Shown: piece by piece, positions 1 through 6,962 of the stretch
Layout of the letters: each line of letters begins with the position of its first letter
Numbering within the stretch: the stretch's first letter is position 1
Assembly: GCF_003048615.2 (NCBI RefSeq)
Contig: NZ_CP049263.1
Coordinates: 1,798,001 to 1,862,000 of the forward strand
DNA from: Campylobacter concisus
GTDB lineage: Bacteria > Campylobacterota > Campylobacteria > Campylobacterales > Campylobacteraceae
Direction of reading: 5' to 3'
DNA length: 64,000 nt
Made by a program: the position numbers and the translations under genes
The notes under the pieces: generated by a model
Told to the model about the DNA's origin: nothing
The model's input: the letters and a program-made list of their open reading frames with translations, nothing else
Databases searched by the model: none

Positions 1-2
1 TG

Positions 3-311
3 GCGTATGATCATACGATCCCATCAAATTTACTTGTTTCAAGTAAAAGCTTTGATATCTCAACACAGTTTAAATTTAATGCAGTTTCAAATGCAGGCAG
101 TGATAAAAAAGAGATCAGCTTTGATGGTGAGTGGGGCTGGTACAAGCTCTTAAAGGCTTCGAATTTCAGTAGCATTGGCGTTAGCACGCTTAACTTTGAT
201 GGTAAAAAAGAGTCATATTTTGGCTTTGAAGTTACTCCAAATGGCGGAGAGCTTTTAGAGCTTATGAATATCATACCAACTATTGATTTACCAAGAAAGA
301 TGCTTTATTAA
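3..311 (+). CDS. tssM: TssM (IcmF-like) T6SS membrane complex protein, C-terminal fragment
   Basis: The reading frame is open from the window edge and gives the last 102 residues of a protein. The segment FDGEWGWYKLLKAS resembles the C-terminal beta domain of TssM/IcmF, where a W-G-W/L-x-x-L motif precedes a final beta-rich tail. TssM is the inner-membrane, periplasm-spanning subunit of the T6SS TssJLM complex. The FHA gene starts 9 bp after the stop and hcp follows, which supports the call. Only the 3' end is present, so the Walker motifs and membrane segments cannot be checked. The identification rests on this short tail plus context. Confidence 0.7.
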   Translation, partial: AYDHTIPSNLLVSSKSFDISTQFKFNAVSNAGSDKKEISFDGEWGWYKLLKASNFSSIGVSTLNFDGKKESYFGFEVTPNGGELLELMNIIPTIDLPRKMLY

Positions 312-320
312 GGAAAAAAT

Positions 321-1238
321 ATGCAAGAAATAGCAGCGGTTATACAAAATTTCGATAAAGCTTCGAGCTTTTTGGCACAGTATGTCATTTTTGATGAAAA
401 CGGTGGAGACATAGGCTCGCTAGATACGGTTAAATTTCCGTGTAGCGATACAAGTGGCTCTATAGCTTCAAAGCACGCTCATATAGGCTTTGAAGAGGGT
501 GTTTTTACCATTTGTGGATACGAAGGATGCGAGATATTTTATAGTGATTCTTATTCGAAGTTACCTGATGATTATGAAAGTGTGATAAATCCAGGAGATA
601 TTTTTAGGATAGGAGAGCTTAAATTTATATTTATAGATCCTTCTAGGATAGACGAATATGTCGGCAAAGCTCACAAGATCATAGAAAATACCAAAAATTT
701 TGATGAGCTTGATAATAAAGAATTTGAGCCAGTTGGGAAAATCTCAAATGTTGATTTTAAAGAAGAGCCAAAGATAAATTCTCTCATAGATGAAGAAAAA
801 GATATCACTTTAAATGAAAATGTTAATGATGTGCCTTTAAATTTAAATGAGAGCGCTCAAAATTTCGATGGAGAAGATATAAATAGTCAAAGGATGCTAA
901 CAGCAAAGAGCATGGATGAGCTTTTGATGAATTTGGTTGAGAGCATAAAAGTGCAGCCAAACATGAGCCCTATAAGCGAGCAGAGCAGGACATTAAATAC
1001 AAAAGATATGGAAACTATTATAAAAACGCTGCCTCTAAGCGACAACACGACACTTGTTAATGCTGTTTTGCTTAAGCTTATTTGCAAGGAGCTATATAGC
1101 CAAATGTACGATATAGTCGAGAATAATTCGTTTTTCAAATATCTCTCTGGTGCTGTAACAAAAAGCACCAGAGAAGATAAAGAGGCGTTTAATTATTTAT
1201 TACATAAAGCACTTGAAAGCTATATGTTAAAAAAGTAA
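321..1238 (+). CDS. FHA-domain T6SS accessory protein (TagH-like)
   Basis: This is a 305-residue protein. The N-terminal ~110 residues fit a forkhead-associated fold: a glycine turn near 28-32 (GGDIG), a SKHAHI segment at 50-55 matching the usual S-x-x-H phosphopeptide-binding motif, and PGDIFRIG at 91-98 matching the conserved G-D-x-x-x-I-G strand. A low-complexity acidic linker (about 125-190) follows, then a helical C-terminal region (about 195-305) typical of T6SS FHA proteins. Such proteins bind phosphothreonine peptides and tune T6SS assembly. No kinase (PpkA) or phosphatase (PppA) gene is in view, so signalling is inferred. The ATG follows an AAGGAAAAAAT ribosome site. Confidence 0.75.
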   Translation: MQEIAAVIQNFDKASSFLAQYVIFDENGGDIGSLDTVKFPCSDTSGSIASKHAHIGFEEGVFTICGYEGCEIFYSDSYSKLPDDYESVINPGDIFRIGELKFIFIDPSRIDEYVGKAHKIIENTKNFDELDNKEFEPVGKISNVDFKEEPKINSLIDEEKDITLNENVNDVPLNLNESAQNFDGEDINSQRMLTAKSMDELLMNLVESIKVQPNMSPISEQSRTLNTKDMETIIKTLPLSDNTTLVNAVLLKLICKELYSQMYDIVENNSFFKYLSGAVTKSTREDKEAFNYLLHKALESYMLKK

Positions 1239-1270
1239 TGTTTTTAATAAAATAGAAAGTTAATAAAAGT

Positions 1271-1276
1271 TAAAAT
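1271..1276 (+). promoter_or_regulatory. Candidate -10 box for hcp
   Basis: TAAAAT lies 26 bp before the hcp ATG in a T-rich 64-bp gap, followed by an excellent AGGAG ribosome site. No clear -35 box is visible, as is usual in Campylobacter. A promoter here would allow hcp to be transcribed above the level of the genes before it. Confidence 0.35.
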
Positions 1277-1302
1277 AACCAAATTTTTTAATAGGAGTAA
1301 AT

Positions 1303-1824
1303 ATGTCACAACCAGTGTATATTAAAGTGAAAGGTTCTACTCAAGGACTTATTTCAAGTGGTGCTTCAACAGAAGCTAGCATAGGCAATCGCTATCAGTC
1401 AGGTCACGAAGATGAGATCATGGCACAAGAGGTTTCACACATCGTAACTGTTCCAGTAGATCCACAAAGTGGCCAACCATCAGGACAAAGAGTACATAAG
1501 CCATTTAGCTTTACAACATCTTTAAATAAAGCTGTTCCACTTCTTTACAACGCATTAACTCAAGGCGAGAGACTTCCAGAGGTTGAGGTCCACTGGTACA
1601 GAACATCAACTAGCGGTGGCGCTGAGCACTTCTTCACTACAAAACTAGAAGATGCAACTATAACAGATATCACTCTAGTAAGTCCAAATGCTCAAGACAA
1701 GCTAAACAGCGACAAAACAGAGCTTTTCAAAGTTTCAATGAACTATAGAAAGATAGTTTGGGAACACGTAGCTGCAGGCACAAGCGGAAGCGACGACTGG
1801 AGAGAAGCTACTAAAAAAGCTTAA
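1303..1824 (+). CDS. hcp: Hcp (TssD) T6SS tube protein
   Basis: This 173-residue protein has the usual Hcp length and pattern: an N-terminal YIKVKGSTQGLISSGAS strand, a central HKPFSFTTSLNKAVPLLYNAL helix-bearing stretch, then HWYRTS and the late TDITLVSP strand. Hcp hexamers stack into the inner T6SS tube that is capped by VgrG and can carry effectors. The gene has a strong AGGAG ribosome site and is followed by a GC-rich hairpin. Its codon use is noticeably more regular than that of the downstream small genes, consistent with high expression. It lies between the FHA gene and the candidate effector cargo. Confidence 0.95.
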   Translation: MSQPVYIKVKGSTQGLISSGASTEASIGNRYQSGHEDEIMAQEVSHIVTVPVDPQSGQPSGQRVHKPFSFTTSLNKAVPLLYNALTQGERLPEVEVHWYRTSTSGGAEHFFTTKLEDATITDITLVSPNAQDKLNSDKTELFKVSMNYRKIVWEHVAAGTSGSDDWREATKKA

Positions 1825-1827
1825 AAC

Positions 1828-1853
1828 CAACCTAGGGGTTACCCCTAGGGTTG
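1828..1853 (+). terminator. Hairpin after hcp, possible terminator or processing site
   Basis: CCTAGGGG (1831-1838) and CCCCTAGG (1842-1849) form a perfect 8-bp GC-rich stem with a 3-nt loop. CAA and TTG extend it past one bulged G. No good U tract follows, so partial termination or a 3'-end stabiliser for the abundant hcp message is as likely as full termination. Confidence 0.5.
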
Positions 1854-1863
1854 ATAAAATCAT

Positions 1864-1877
1864 CTTCTAGCTAGAAG
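1864..1877. repeat. Perfect 14-bp palindrome CTTCTAGCTAGAAG
   Basis: A perfect palindrome lies 10 bp after the hcp hairpin and 60 bp before the first small exported gene. It could be a protein-binding site for control of the downstream operon. No regulator is known for it. Confidence 0.4.
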
Positions 1878-1937
1878 GACACAGATGAGCCCTTTTTATC
1901 TTTATCTTTTAAATTAACATGATATGTGAAATGCGAT

Positions 1938-2498
1938 ATGAAACACCTAGTTATAGTCATATTTCTCATAACATCTTTATATTCACATGAAGCAAATTGT
2001 ACGGATATGTTTGGGCTCATTTATAATAAAAATTTAAGCGATATTGAAACGGCTAAGTATATAAAATACTACATAGATGATCTCGGATGTAATGCTAATG
2101 CTGGTATAAATTTACCAAATTTAACGATGAAAGCTAGCTTATTAGAATTTGCTTATAGTGCAAATAAACCAAAAAGCATTGACAAACTTTTAGAAAAAGG
2201 CGCAGTACCTAATGCATGGTTGGCTGGCTCAATAGGATTAGACTTTTTGCTTTTTTTTGAAGAAAATGGGGTTAAGTTAGAAGGGCAGTCACTAAGCCCT
2301 GAGCTATTAGAATTTATAAAAACTAAAAAATATAAAGAATTTAAAGAAGAAAAATTTAAGCTAATCAAAAAACTCCTAGAACATGGACAAGATCCAAAAG
2401 GCTATATCCTTTTACATAAAGTATTAACGCTTGTAAATGATGAAGAAGATTTAGATAATTTATTAAAGAATAGAACTCAAAAGGAATTAGTGCAATGA
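1938..2498 (+). CDS. Exported ankyrin-like protein, paralogue 1 of 3, candidate T6SS immunity protein
   Basis: From the ATG at 1938 this encodes 186 residues. A GTG four codons upstream also opens the frame, but ATG gives MKHLVIVIFLITSLYSH, which aligns with the starts of the next two genes. Residues 1-17 look like a signal peptide. The rest is helical with ankyrin-like pieces (LLEFAYSANK, DKLLEKGAVPN) and ends in the family core KYKEFKEEKFKLIKKLL followed by HGQDP. Two cysteines near residues 21 and 47 are shared by the paralogues. It sits between hcp and vgrG and overlaps paralogue 2 by 4 bp. I infer a periplasmic immunity role; no named family was recognised. Confidence 0.65.
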   Translation: MKHLVIVIFLITSLYSHEANCTDMFGLIYNKNLSDIETAKYIKYYIDDLGCNANAGINLPNLTMKASLLEFAYSANKPKSIDKLLEKGAVPNAWLAGSIGLDFLLFFEENGVKLEGQSLSPELLEFIKTKKYKEFKEEKFKLIKKLLEHGQDPKGYILLHKVLTLVNDEEDLDNLLKNRTQKELVQ

Positions 2499-3058
2499 AG
2501 CAATTGGCAATAATCATATTTCTCATAACATCTTTATATTCACATGCAATAAATTGTGCTGATATGTTTAACATAGTAGCTGATAAAAATATAAGCGACA
2601 ATGATACAAGAAAATATATTGAGAAATATATTAAAAAATATGGATGCACGACAGATATAGCTTTAAAAAATAAAAAGCTTTCTAATAGAACATATGATTT
2701 GCTCGAATTTGCACATGATTATAAAAAAAATGAGACTTTCGATCTGCTTTTAGATAATGGTGCTAAGCCAAATATGCAATTAGCTACATCTATAGGATTT
2801 GACTTTGCATTTTTCTTTAGAGAAAATGGTGTAGGTATAGACAACAAAAAAGCAAGCCCTAAGCTACTAGAATTTATAAAAACTCAAAAATATAAAGAAT
2901 TTAAAGAAGAGAAATTTAAACTAATCAAAAAACTATTAGATCATGGGCAAGATCCAAAAGATTATGGCTTCTTAAAAAATATATTAATGCTCATAAATGA
3001 TGAAAAAGATTTAGAGAATTTATTAAATAATGGGAATAAAAAGGAATTAGCACAATGA
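2495..3058 (+). CDS. Exported ankyrin-like protein, paralogue 2 of 3, candidate T6SS immunity protein
   Basis: A 187-residue paralogue of the genes on both sides. It starts with the signal peptide MKQLAIIIFLITSLYSHA; the mature part carries LLEFAHDYKKNETFDLLLDNGAKPN, an ankyrin-like helix-turn-helix unit, and the conserved core KYKEFKEEKFKLIKKLL near residues 130-147, then HGQDP. AAAAGGAATTAGTGCA before the ATG supplies the ribosome site, inside the end of the previous gene. The start overlaps the upstream stop by 4 bp (ATGA) and the stop overlaps the next gene in the same way, so the three are translationally coupled. The centre differs most from its neighbours, as expected if each copy binds a different partner. 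Function is inferred from location and export signal only. Confidence 0.65.
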   Translation: MKQLAIIIFLITSLYSHAINCADMFNIVADKNISDNDTRKYIEKYIKKYGCTTDIALKNKKLSNRTYDLLEFAHDYKKNETFDLLLDNGAKPNMQLATSIGFDFAFFFRENGVGIDNKKASPKLLEFIKTQKYKEFKEEKFKLIKKLLDHGQDPKDYGFLKNILMLINDEKDLENLLNNGNKKELAQ

Positions 3059-3594
3059 AGCAATTAGCTATAATCATATTTCTCATAACATCTTTATATT
3101 CGCATGAAGCAAATTGTTTAAATATGTTTGCTGTGGTATTTGACAAAAATACAACCGATGAAAATACTGCTAAATGTATAGAATATTACATAGATGAGCT
3201 TGGGTGTGATACTAATATAGTCCCAAGTTTCGCTAATGATGGCTCCAATTTACTAGATGCTGCTTATGAAAATAATAAGACTAAAACGTTTGACTTACTT
3301 TTGAATAAAGGTATTACGCCAGATAAATGGCTAACTGCAATTATAGCAACAGAATTCCTAGTCTTTTTTAGAGAAAATAGCGATGGCATAAAAGACAAAA
3401 AAGCAAGCCCTGAGCTATTAGAATTTATAAAAACACCGAAATATAAAGAATTTAAAGAAGAGAAATTTAAATTAATTAAAAAACTATTAGATCATGGGCA
3501 AGATCCTTATTATTATGGTTATTTGAGGGTTATATTAAAGATAGTAGGAGATGAAAAAGATTTAGATAAGCTTTTGGAAAGTGAGAAAAGATGA
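3055..3594 (+). CDS. Exported ankyrin-like protein, paralogue 3 of 3, candidate T6SS immunity protein
   Basis: A 179-residue third copy. It begins with the same signal peptide (MKQLAIIIFLITSLYSHE), has the shared early cysteine (about 22) and the LGCDTN cysteine, an ankyrin-like unit LLDAAYENNKTKTFDLLLNKG, and the KYKEFKEEKFKLIKKLL core. The tail is shorter than in the other copies, ending KLLESEKR. It overlaps the next gene (vgrG) by 4 bp. A direct coupling to vgrG is what one sees for effector, adaptor or immunity genes of a T6SS spike cluster. No toxin lies between the three copies, so their partner may be the VgrG extension, the downstream effector, or a toxin held by other strains. Confidence 0.65.
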   Translation: MKQLAIIIFLITSLYSHEANCLNMFAVVFDKNTTDENTAKCIEYYIDELGCDTNIVPSFANDGSNLLDAAYENNKTKTFDLLLNKGITPDKWLTAIIATEFLVFFRENSDGIKDKKASPELLEFIKTPKYKEFKEEKFKLIKKLLDHGQDPYYYGYLRVILKIVGDEKDLDKLLESEKR

Positions 3595-6443
3595 TGGATT
3601 TTTTTAACACTAGCAAAAAGAAACTTGATATAAAAAATGATAATACAGAATTAAAAAATTTTGATGAAGAAAATAATAAATTTACTAACTCACAAAATGC
3701 TATTGATGTCTTTACTTATCCTTTCTCAAAAATACCAATTGTTGGAGAGATTTTTAAAGGAAATGCAGATGCCGCCAAAAATTATATAGATAAAGATGCC
3801 AATCTTAAAGAAAAAATAAACAAAGAAGCTGAACGTGGTGGCATAGAAGAAGAAGTTAATAGATTTTATAATATTAAAGAACCAGAAAAGAAATACTTTA
3901 AAAAACTTAGAGAAGAAGAAAACGAAAAAAGATTGAAAGAGCAACAAATGGACAAAAACATAACATCACCAACATCATCACTAACTAAGCCAGTCATGCT
4001 GGCATCTGGTAACTCAGTGGCAACAGACGGCTTTGTAGACTACGGCGTATCTAACGATGCCTTCTCGACTCTTCAGATAGCAAACGATAAATTTATAGTC
4101 ACAAGGGCTGATATAAATGAGAGTTTAGAAGATATATTTAGCATAGAGTGCTTTGCCTATATAAATTTAGTCAAAAATCCGCTTTATGAAAATTTAGAGA
4201 GCATTTATAATGATAACGCTCAAACTGGCATATATAGGTACCTTGATAAAGGCATGAAGCTAAGCATAAAAAGACCGTCTTCTACAAACAAGAGTATCAT
4301 CCCAAGCAATAATGGCAGCGACTATATCTACTTTAGCGGCATAGTAAGCGATGTCGAGTATCTAGGCGTTGATGACGATAGCAGCACAAATATAGATAAA
4401 AAATACTTCTTCAAATTTAAACTCACATCTTCGCTATATAGACTAAGTATCAATAGAGCAAATAGAATTTACACAGACCAAAGCGTGCTTGAAGTGGTAA
4501 AAGAAATTTTGTCTTTTAACAAGCAAAGGCTAACTAAAGAGCTAGACTTCTCAAATATCAAAAATAGCTACAATAAAAAAGAATTTATAGCGCAGTACAA
4601 CGAAAGCGACCTGGCCTTTATAACAAGACTTTGCCATGATAGCGGTATATATTTTTACGAAGATAATGAGAAAATTTACTTTCACGATACCTTTATCTTA
4701 GCTTATAGTAACCAAGCTGAAGTCCTAACACAAAGCGAACCTAGTAAAGGAAAAGAGGCTAGAAAAGTAAGCTTTAATGTAAATTTAAATAATAATCTTG
4801 CAAGCGAACACATAAATAAAATCACAAAGAGCGAAACTCTAAAAGCAAACAGCTTTACCCACTCATTTCAAAACACAGCCTATCCAAACGTGCTAGAGAG
4901 TAAAAATGAGAAGATATTTGACGAGCAGGTAAATATCTATGATAAGCATATAAATTTAGATGAGTATTCATTTAGTGATACGAGGTTGCTTGAAGTCAGC
5001 ACATATCTTAAAAAGTTAAGAAGTGATATGCTATTGAAAGAATTTATCGCTAGCTCAAATGTCTTTGCTCTAAATTTAAATGACAATATCTCAGTCGCCA
5101 TAGATCAAAGCAGCGGCGAATATGAGTTTAAAATAATAGCTATAAAACACACTTATATAGACGAAAGTGTTTTAGAAAATACCCTAAATTTAGGCGACAA
5201 TGTCCCCTTAAAAGATAAGAAATTTATAAGCTCATATACAAATGAGCTAAGCATCATCCCAAGCAGTGTGAAATTTGTACCAAGCTACAAGCAAAAGCCA
5301 AAAGCGCCTGACATCACTCTAGGTCTTGTTGTAGGACAAGATGGGCTAAATAGCCAAACAAACACCATCCATACGGATAGCTACGGCAGGGTAAAGGTAA
5401 GACTAAATGCCTTTAGCACACAAGAGCAGATAGATAAAGACGACACCATAAACGCAAGCTATCATAAAAGTGCCTATCTAAGAGTGATCACGCCGATAGC
5501 TAGCAACAGCTCCGGCTTCTTTGCGATACCTAGGGTCGGCGATGAGGTAATCATCTCATTTTTGCAAAACGACATAGACAACCCAGTGGTAAGTGGTAGC
5601 CTCTATAATGCCTCAAATATGCCACTAGTAAATGTAGATAACAACTACCATCAAACATCGCTTAGCTCAAAAACGATCGGTGCAAACGAGACTGGCATAA
5701 ACGAGATCACTTTGTCAAACTTAAAAAACAAAGAGCAAATTTATGTAAAAGCAGAGAAAGACTACGACGAGCTAGTAAATAACGACTTTTCTCAAACGAT
5801 CCTAAACGACAAAAGCTCTCAAGTGCATGGTAGCTACACCGAAAGGGTCAAAAAAGCGCACATCCAAACGATAGATCTTGCTAAAAACGTAAATGTCGGA
5901 GGCGAATATCTAACGACGGTTGGACTTTCAAAGGATACAGTAGTAGGTGTCTCAAACACACTAAATGTAGCTGTTGATGATACAACTAGAGTTGGCCAAG
6001 ATAGGCATGAGTTTGTCGGCAATGATAAATTTGTCGAGATAAAATCAAACCTCAACACAACCATACACAACGACGAAACTAAAGAGATAAAAGGCACCAA
6101 AGAGCAAAACATAGATGGTAGTTACAAGCTAAATTCACAAAAAGGTATAAATGAGTTTAGTAACGAGCACATCGTGCTTCAGGCAAACAACTACATCGAC
6201 ATAAATGCTAAGTCAAATTTCACAACAAAAACAGCTGCGCAGCACACCGAGATGGCAGACTCTAAGTATAGCGAGATCGAGACGACATACGAGGTCAATG
6301 CTAAAAATGAGATCATCCATCAAGTTGGCAGCACCAAAGTAACCATAAATGGCGCAAGTGTCGTGATAGAAGTTGGTGGCATAAAAGCGATATTTGATAG
6401 CATGGGACTAAGAGTCATCGGCGGAGATATCAAGGCACTGTAA
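3591..6443 (+). CDS. vgrG: VgrG (TssI) T6SS spike protein with N-terminal extension
   Basis: A 950-residue protein. The VgrG body begins near residue 145 (FVDYGVSNDAFSTLQIANDK). A gp27-like hub fills about 145-560, and an OB-fold/gp5-like domain spans about 575-685 (LGLVVGQDGLN, DSYGRVKVRLNAF, FFAIPRVGDEVIISF, NPVVSGSLYN). A repetitive beta-helix needle runs to the C-terminus, with GSTKVTINGASVVIEVGG near the tip. Residues 1-119, before an internal ATG at 3948, form a charged, lysine/glutamate-rich extension with one hydrophobic patch (FTYPFSKIPIVGEIFKG). The frame is unbroken from 3591, where the start overlaps the previous stop, so the long form is annotated; a shorter form from M120 is possible. 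No PAAR gene is in view. Confidence 0.92.
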   Translation: MMDFFNTSKKKLDIKNDNTELKNFDEENNKFTNSQNAIDVFTYPFSKIPIVGEIFKGNADAAKNYIDKDANLKEKINKEAERGGIEEEVNRFYNIKEPEKKYFKKLREEENEKRLKEQQMDKNITSPTSSLTKPVMLASGNSVATDGFVDYGVSNDAFSTLQIANDKFIVTRADINESLEDIFSIECFAYINLVKNPLYENLESIYNDNAQTGIYRYLDKGMKLSIKRPSSTNKSIIPSNNGSDYIYFSGIVSDVEYLGVDDDSSTNIDKKYFFKFKLTSSLYRLSINRANRIYTDQSVLEVVKEILSFNKQRLTKELDFSNIKNSYNKKEFIAQYNESDLAFITRLCHDSGIYFYEDNEKIYFHDTFILAYSNQAEVLTQSEPSKGKEARKVSFNVNLNNNLASEHINKITKSETLKANSFTHSFQNTAYPNVLESKNEKIFDEQVNIYDKHINLDEYSFSDTRLLEVSTYLKKLRSDMLLKEFIASSNVFALNLNDNISVAIDQSSGEYEFKIIAIKHTYIDESVLENTLNLGDNVPLKDKKFISSYTNELSIIPSSVKFVPSYKQKPKAPDITLGLVVGQDGLNSQTNTIHTDSYGRVKVRLNAFSTQEQIDKDDTINASYHKSAYLRVITPIASNSSGFFAIPRVGDEVIISFLQNDIDNPVVSGSLYNASNMPLVNVDNNYHQTSLSSKTIGANETGINEITLSNLKNKEQIYVKAEKDYDELVNNDFSQTILNDKSSQVHGSYTERVKKAHIQTIDLAKNVNVGGEYLTTVGLSKDTVVGVSNTLNVAVDDTTRVGQDRHEFVGNDKFVEIKSNLNTTIHNDETKEIKGTKEQNIDGSYKLNSQKGINEFSNEHIVLQANNYIDINAKSNFTTKTAAQHTEMADSKYSEIETTYEVNAKNEIIHQVGSTKVTINGASVVIEVGGIKAIFDSMGLRVIGGDIKAL

Positions 6444-6461
6444 AAATAACTGGAGAATAAT

Positions 6462-6962
6462 ATGAAGAATGTATTTTTTATACTATTTTTAATCGTAAAT
6501 TTATACTCGGATAATGAAAATTCTAAATCAAAAGAGTGGGTAGGAAATTACTCGTTTGAAGATCAGATTATGCTAGATGAAAAAAATTATCGTGGGCATA
6601 TTCAGGATTTGAATATATCGATGTGTAAAAACAATATTTGTAATGTTAGGTTTGAAAGCTACCGTACATATGGTGTTAAAGGAGATGAAGATAGCGAAGG
6701 TGCAAATATTTGTCTGATAGAAGTTGAGGATAAAGCGATGAATTTGCAAATTCTTTCTTCTAAAGAAGCGGTTTTAAAATTAGCAACAAATGATAAAAGC
6801 AAAAAATGCAGTGCAAATATCATAAAGACCGATAAAGGCTTTAAATTTACTAATCCAGAAATAAATGCAAATGAGTGCGCAAATATACTTATAGATTATG
6901 GTTGTGGAGAAGGAACTGATCCGTATTGGGACGGAGAATTTATAAAGGATGAAAAGAAATGA
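6462..6962 (+). CDS. Small exported Cys-rich protein, candidate immunity protein
   Basis: A 166-residue protein with signal peptide MKNVFFILFLIVNLYS and a beta-rich mature part starting WVGNYSFEDQ. Six cysteines (MCKNNIC, NICLIE, KKCSAN, NECANI, DYGCGEG) suggest disulfides in the periplasm. It follows vgrG by 18 bp after a TGGAGAATAAT ribosome site, and its last codons overlap the effector start (ATGA at 6959-6962). Such coupling to a cell-wall hydrolase gene suggests that it protects against that enzyme. No known lysozyme-inhibitor family (PliC, PliG, LprI) was recognised from the motifs visible, so the role is inference. Confidence 0.6.
   Translation: MKNVFFILFLIVNLYSDNENSKSKEWVGNYSFEDQIMLDEKNYRGHIQDLNISMCKNNICNVRFESYRTYGVKGDEDSEGANICLIEVEDKAMNLQILSSKEAVLKLATNDKSKKCSANIIKTDKGFKFTNPEINANECANILIDYGCGEGTDPYWDGEFIKDEKK

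Larger units (their letters stand above)
1938..3594 (+). repeat. Three-copy tandem gene repeat with conserved ends and variable centres
   Basis: Three consecutive genes share near-identical first ~50 bp (1938-1990, 2495-2547, 3055-3107; common core ATATTTCTCATAACATCTTT) and a ~100-bp 3' block (about 2300-2398, 2861-2960, 3411-3509; encoding KYKEFKEEKFKLIKKLL). The middle ~300 bp is far more diverged. The period is about 558 bp. This looks like tandem duplication followed by diversification or recombination. Confidence 0.8.

Noticed and set aside
1938-3594. Repeats before vgrG considered as a CRISPR-like or phase-variable array
   Set aside because: The repeat unit is a full ~558-bp gene with intact reading frame; there are no short direct repeats with spacers.
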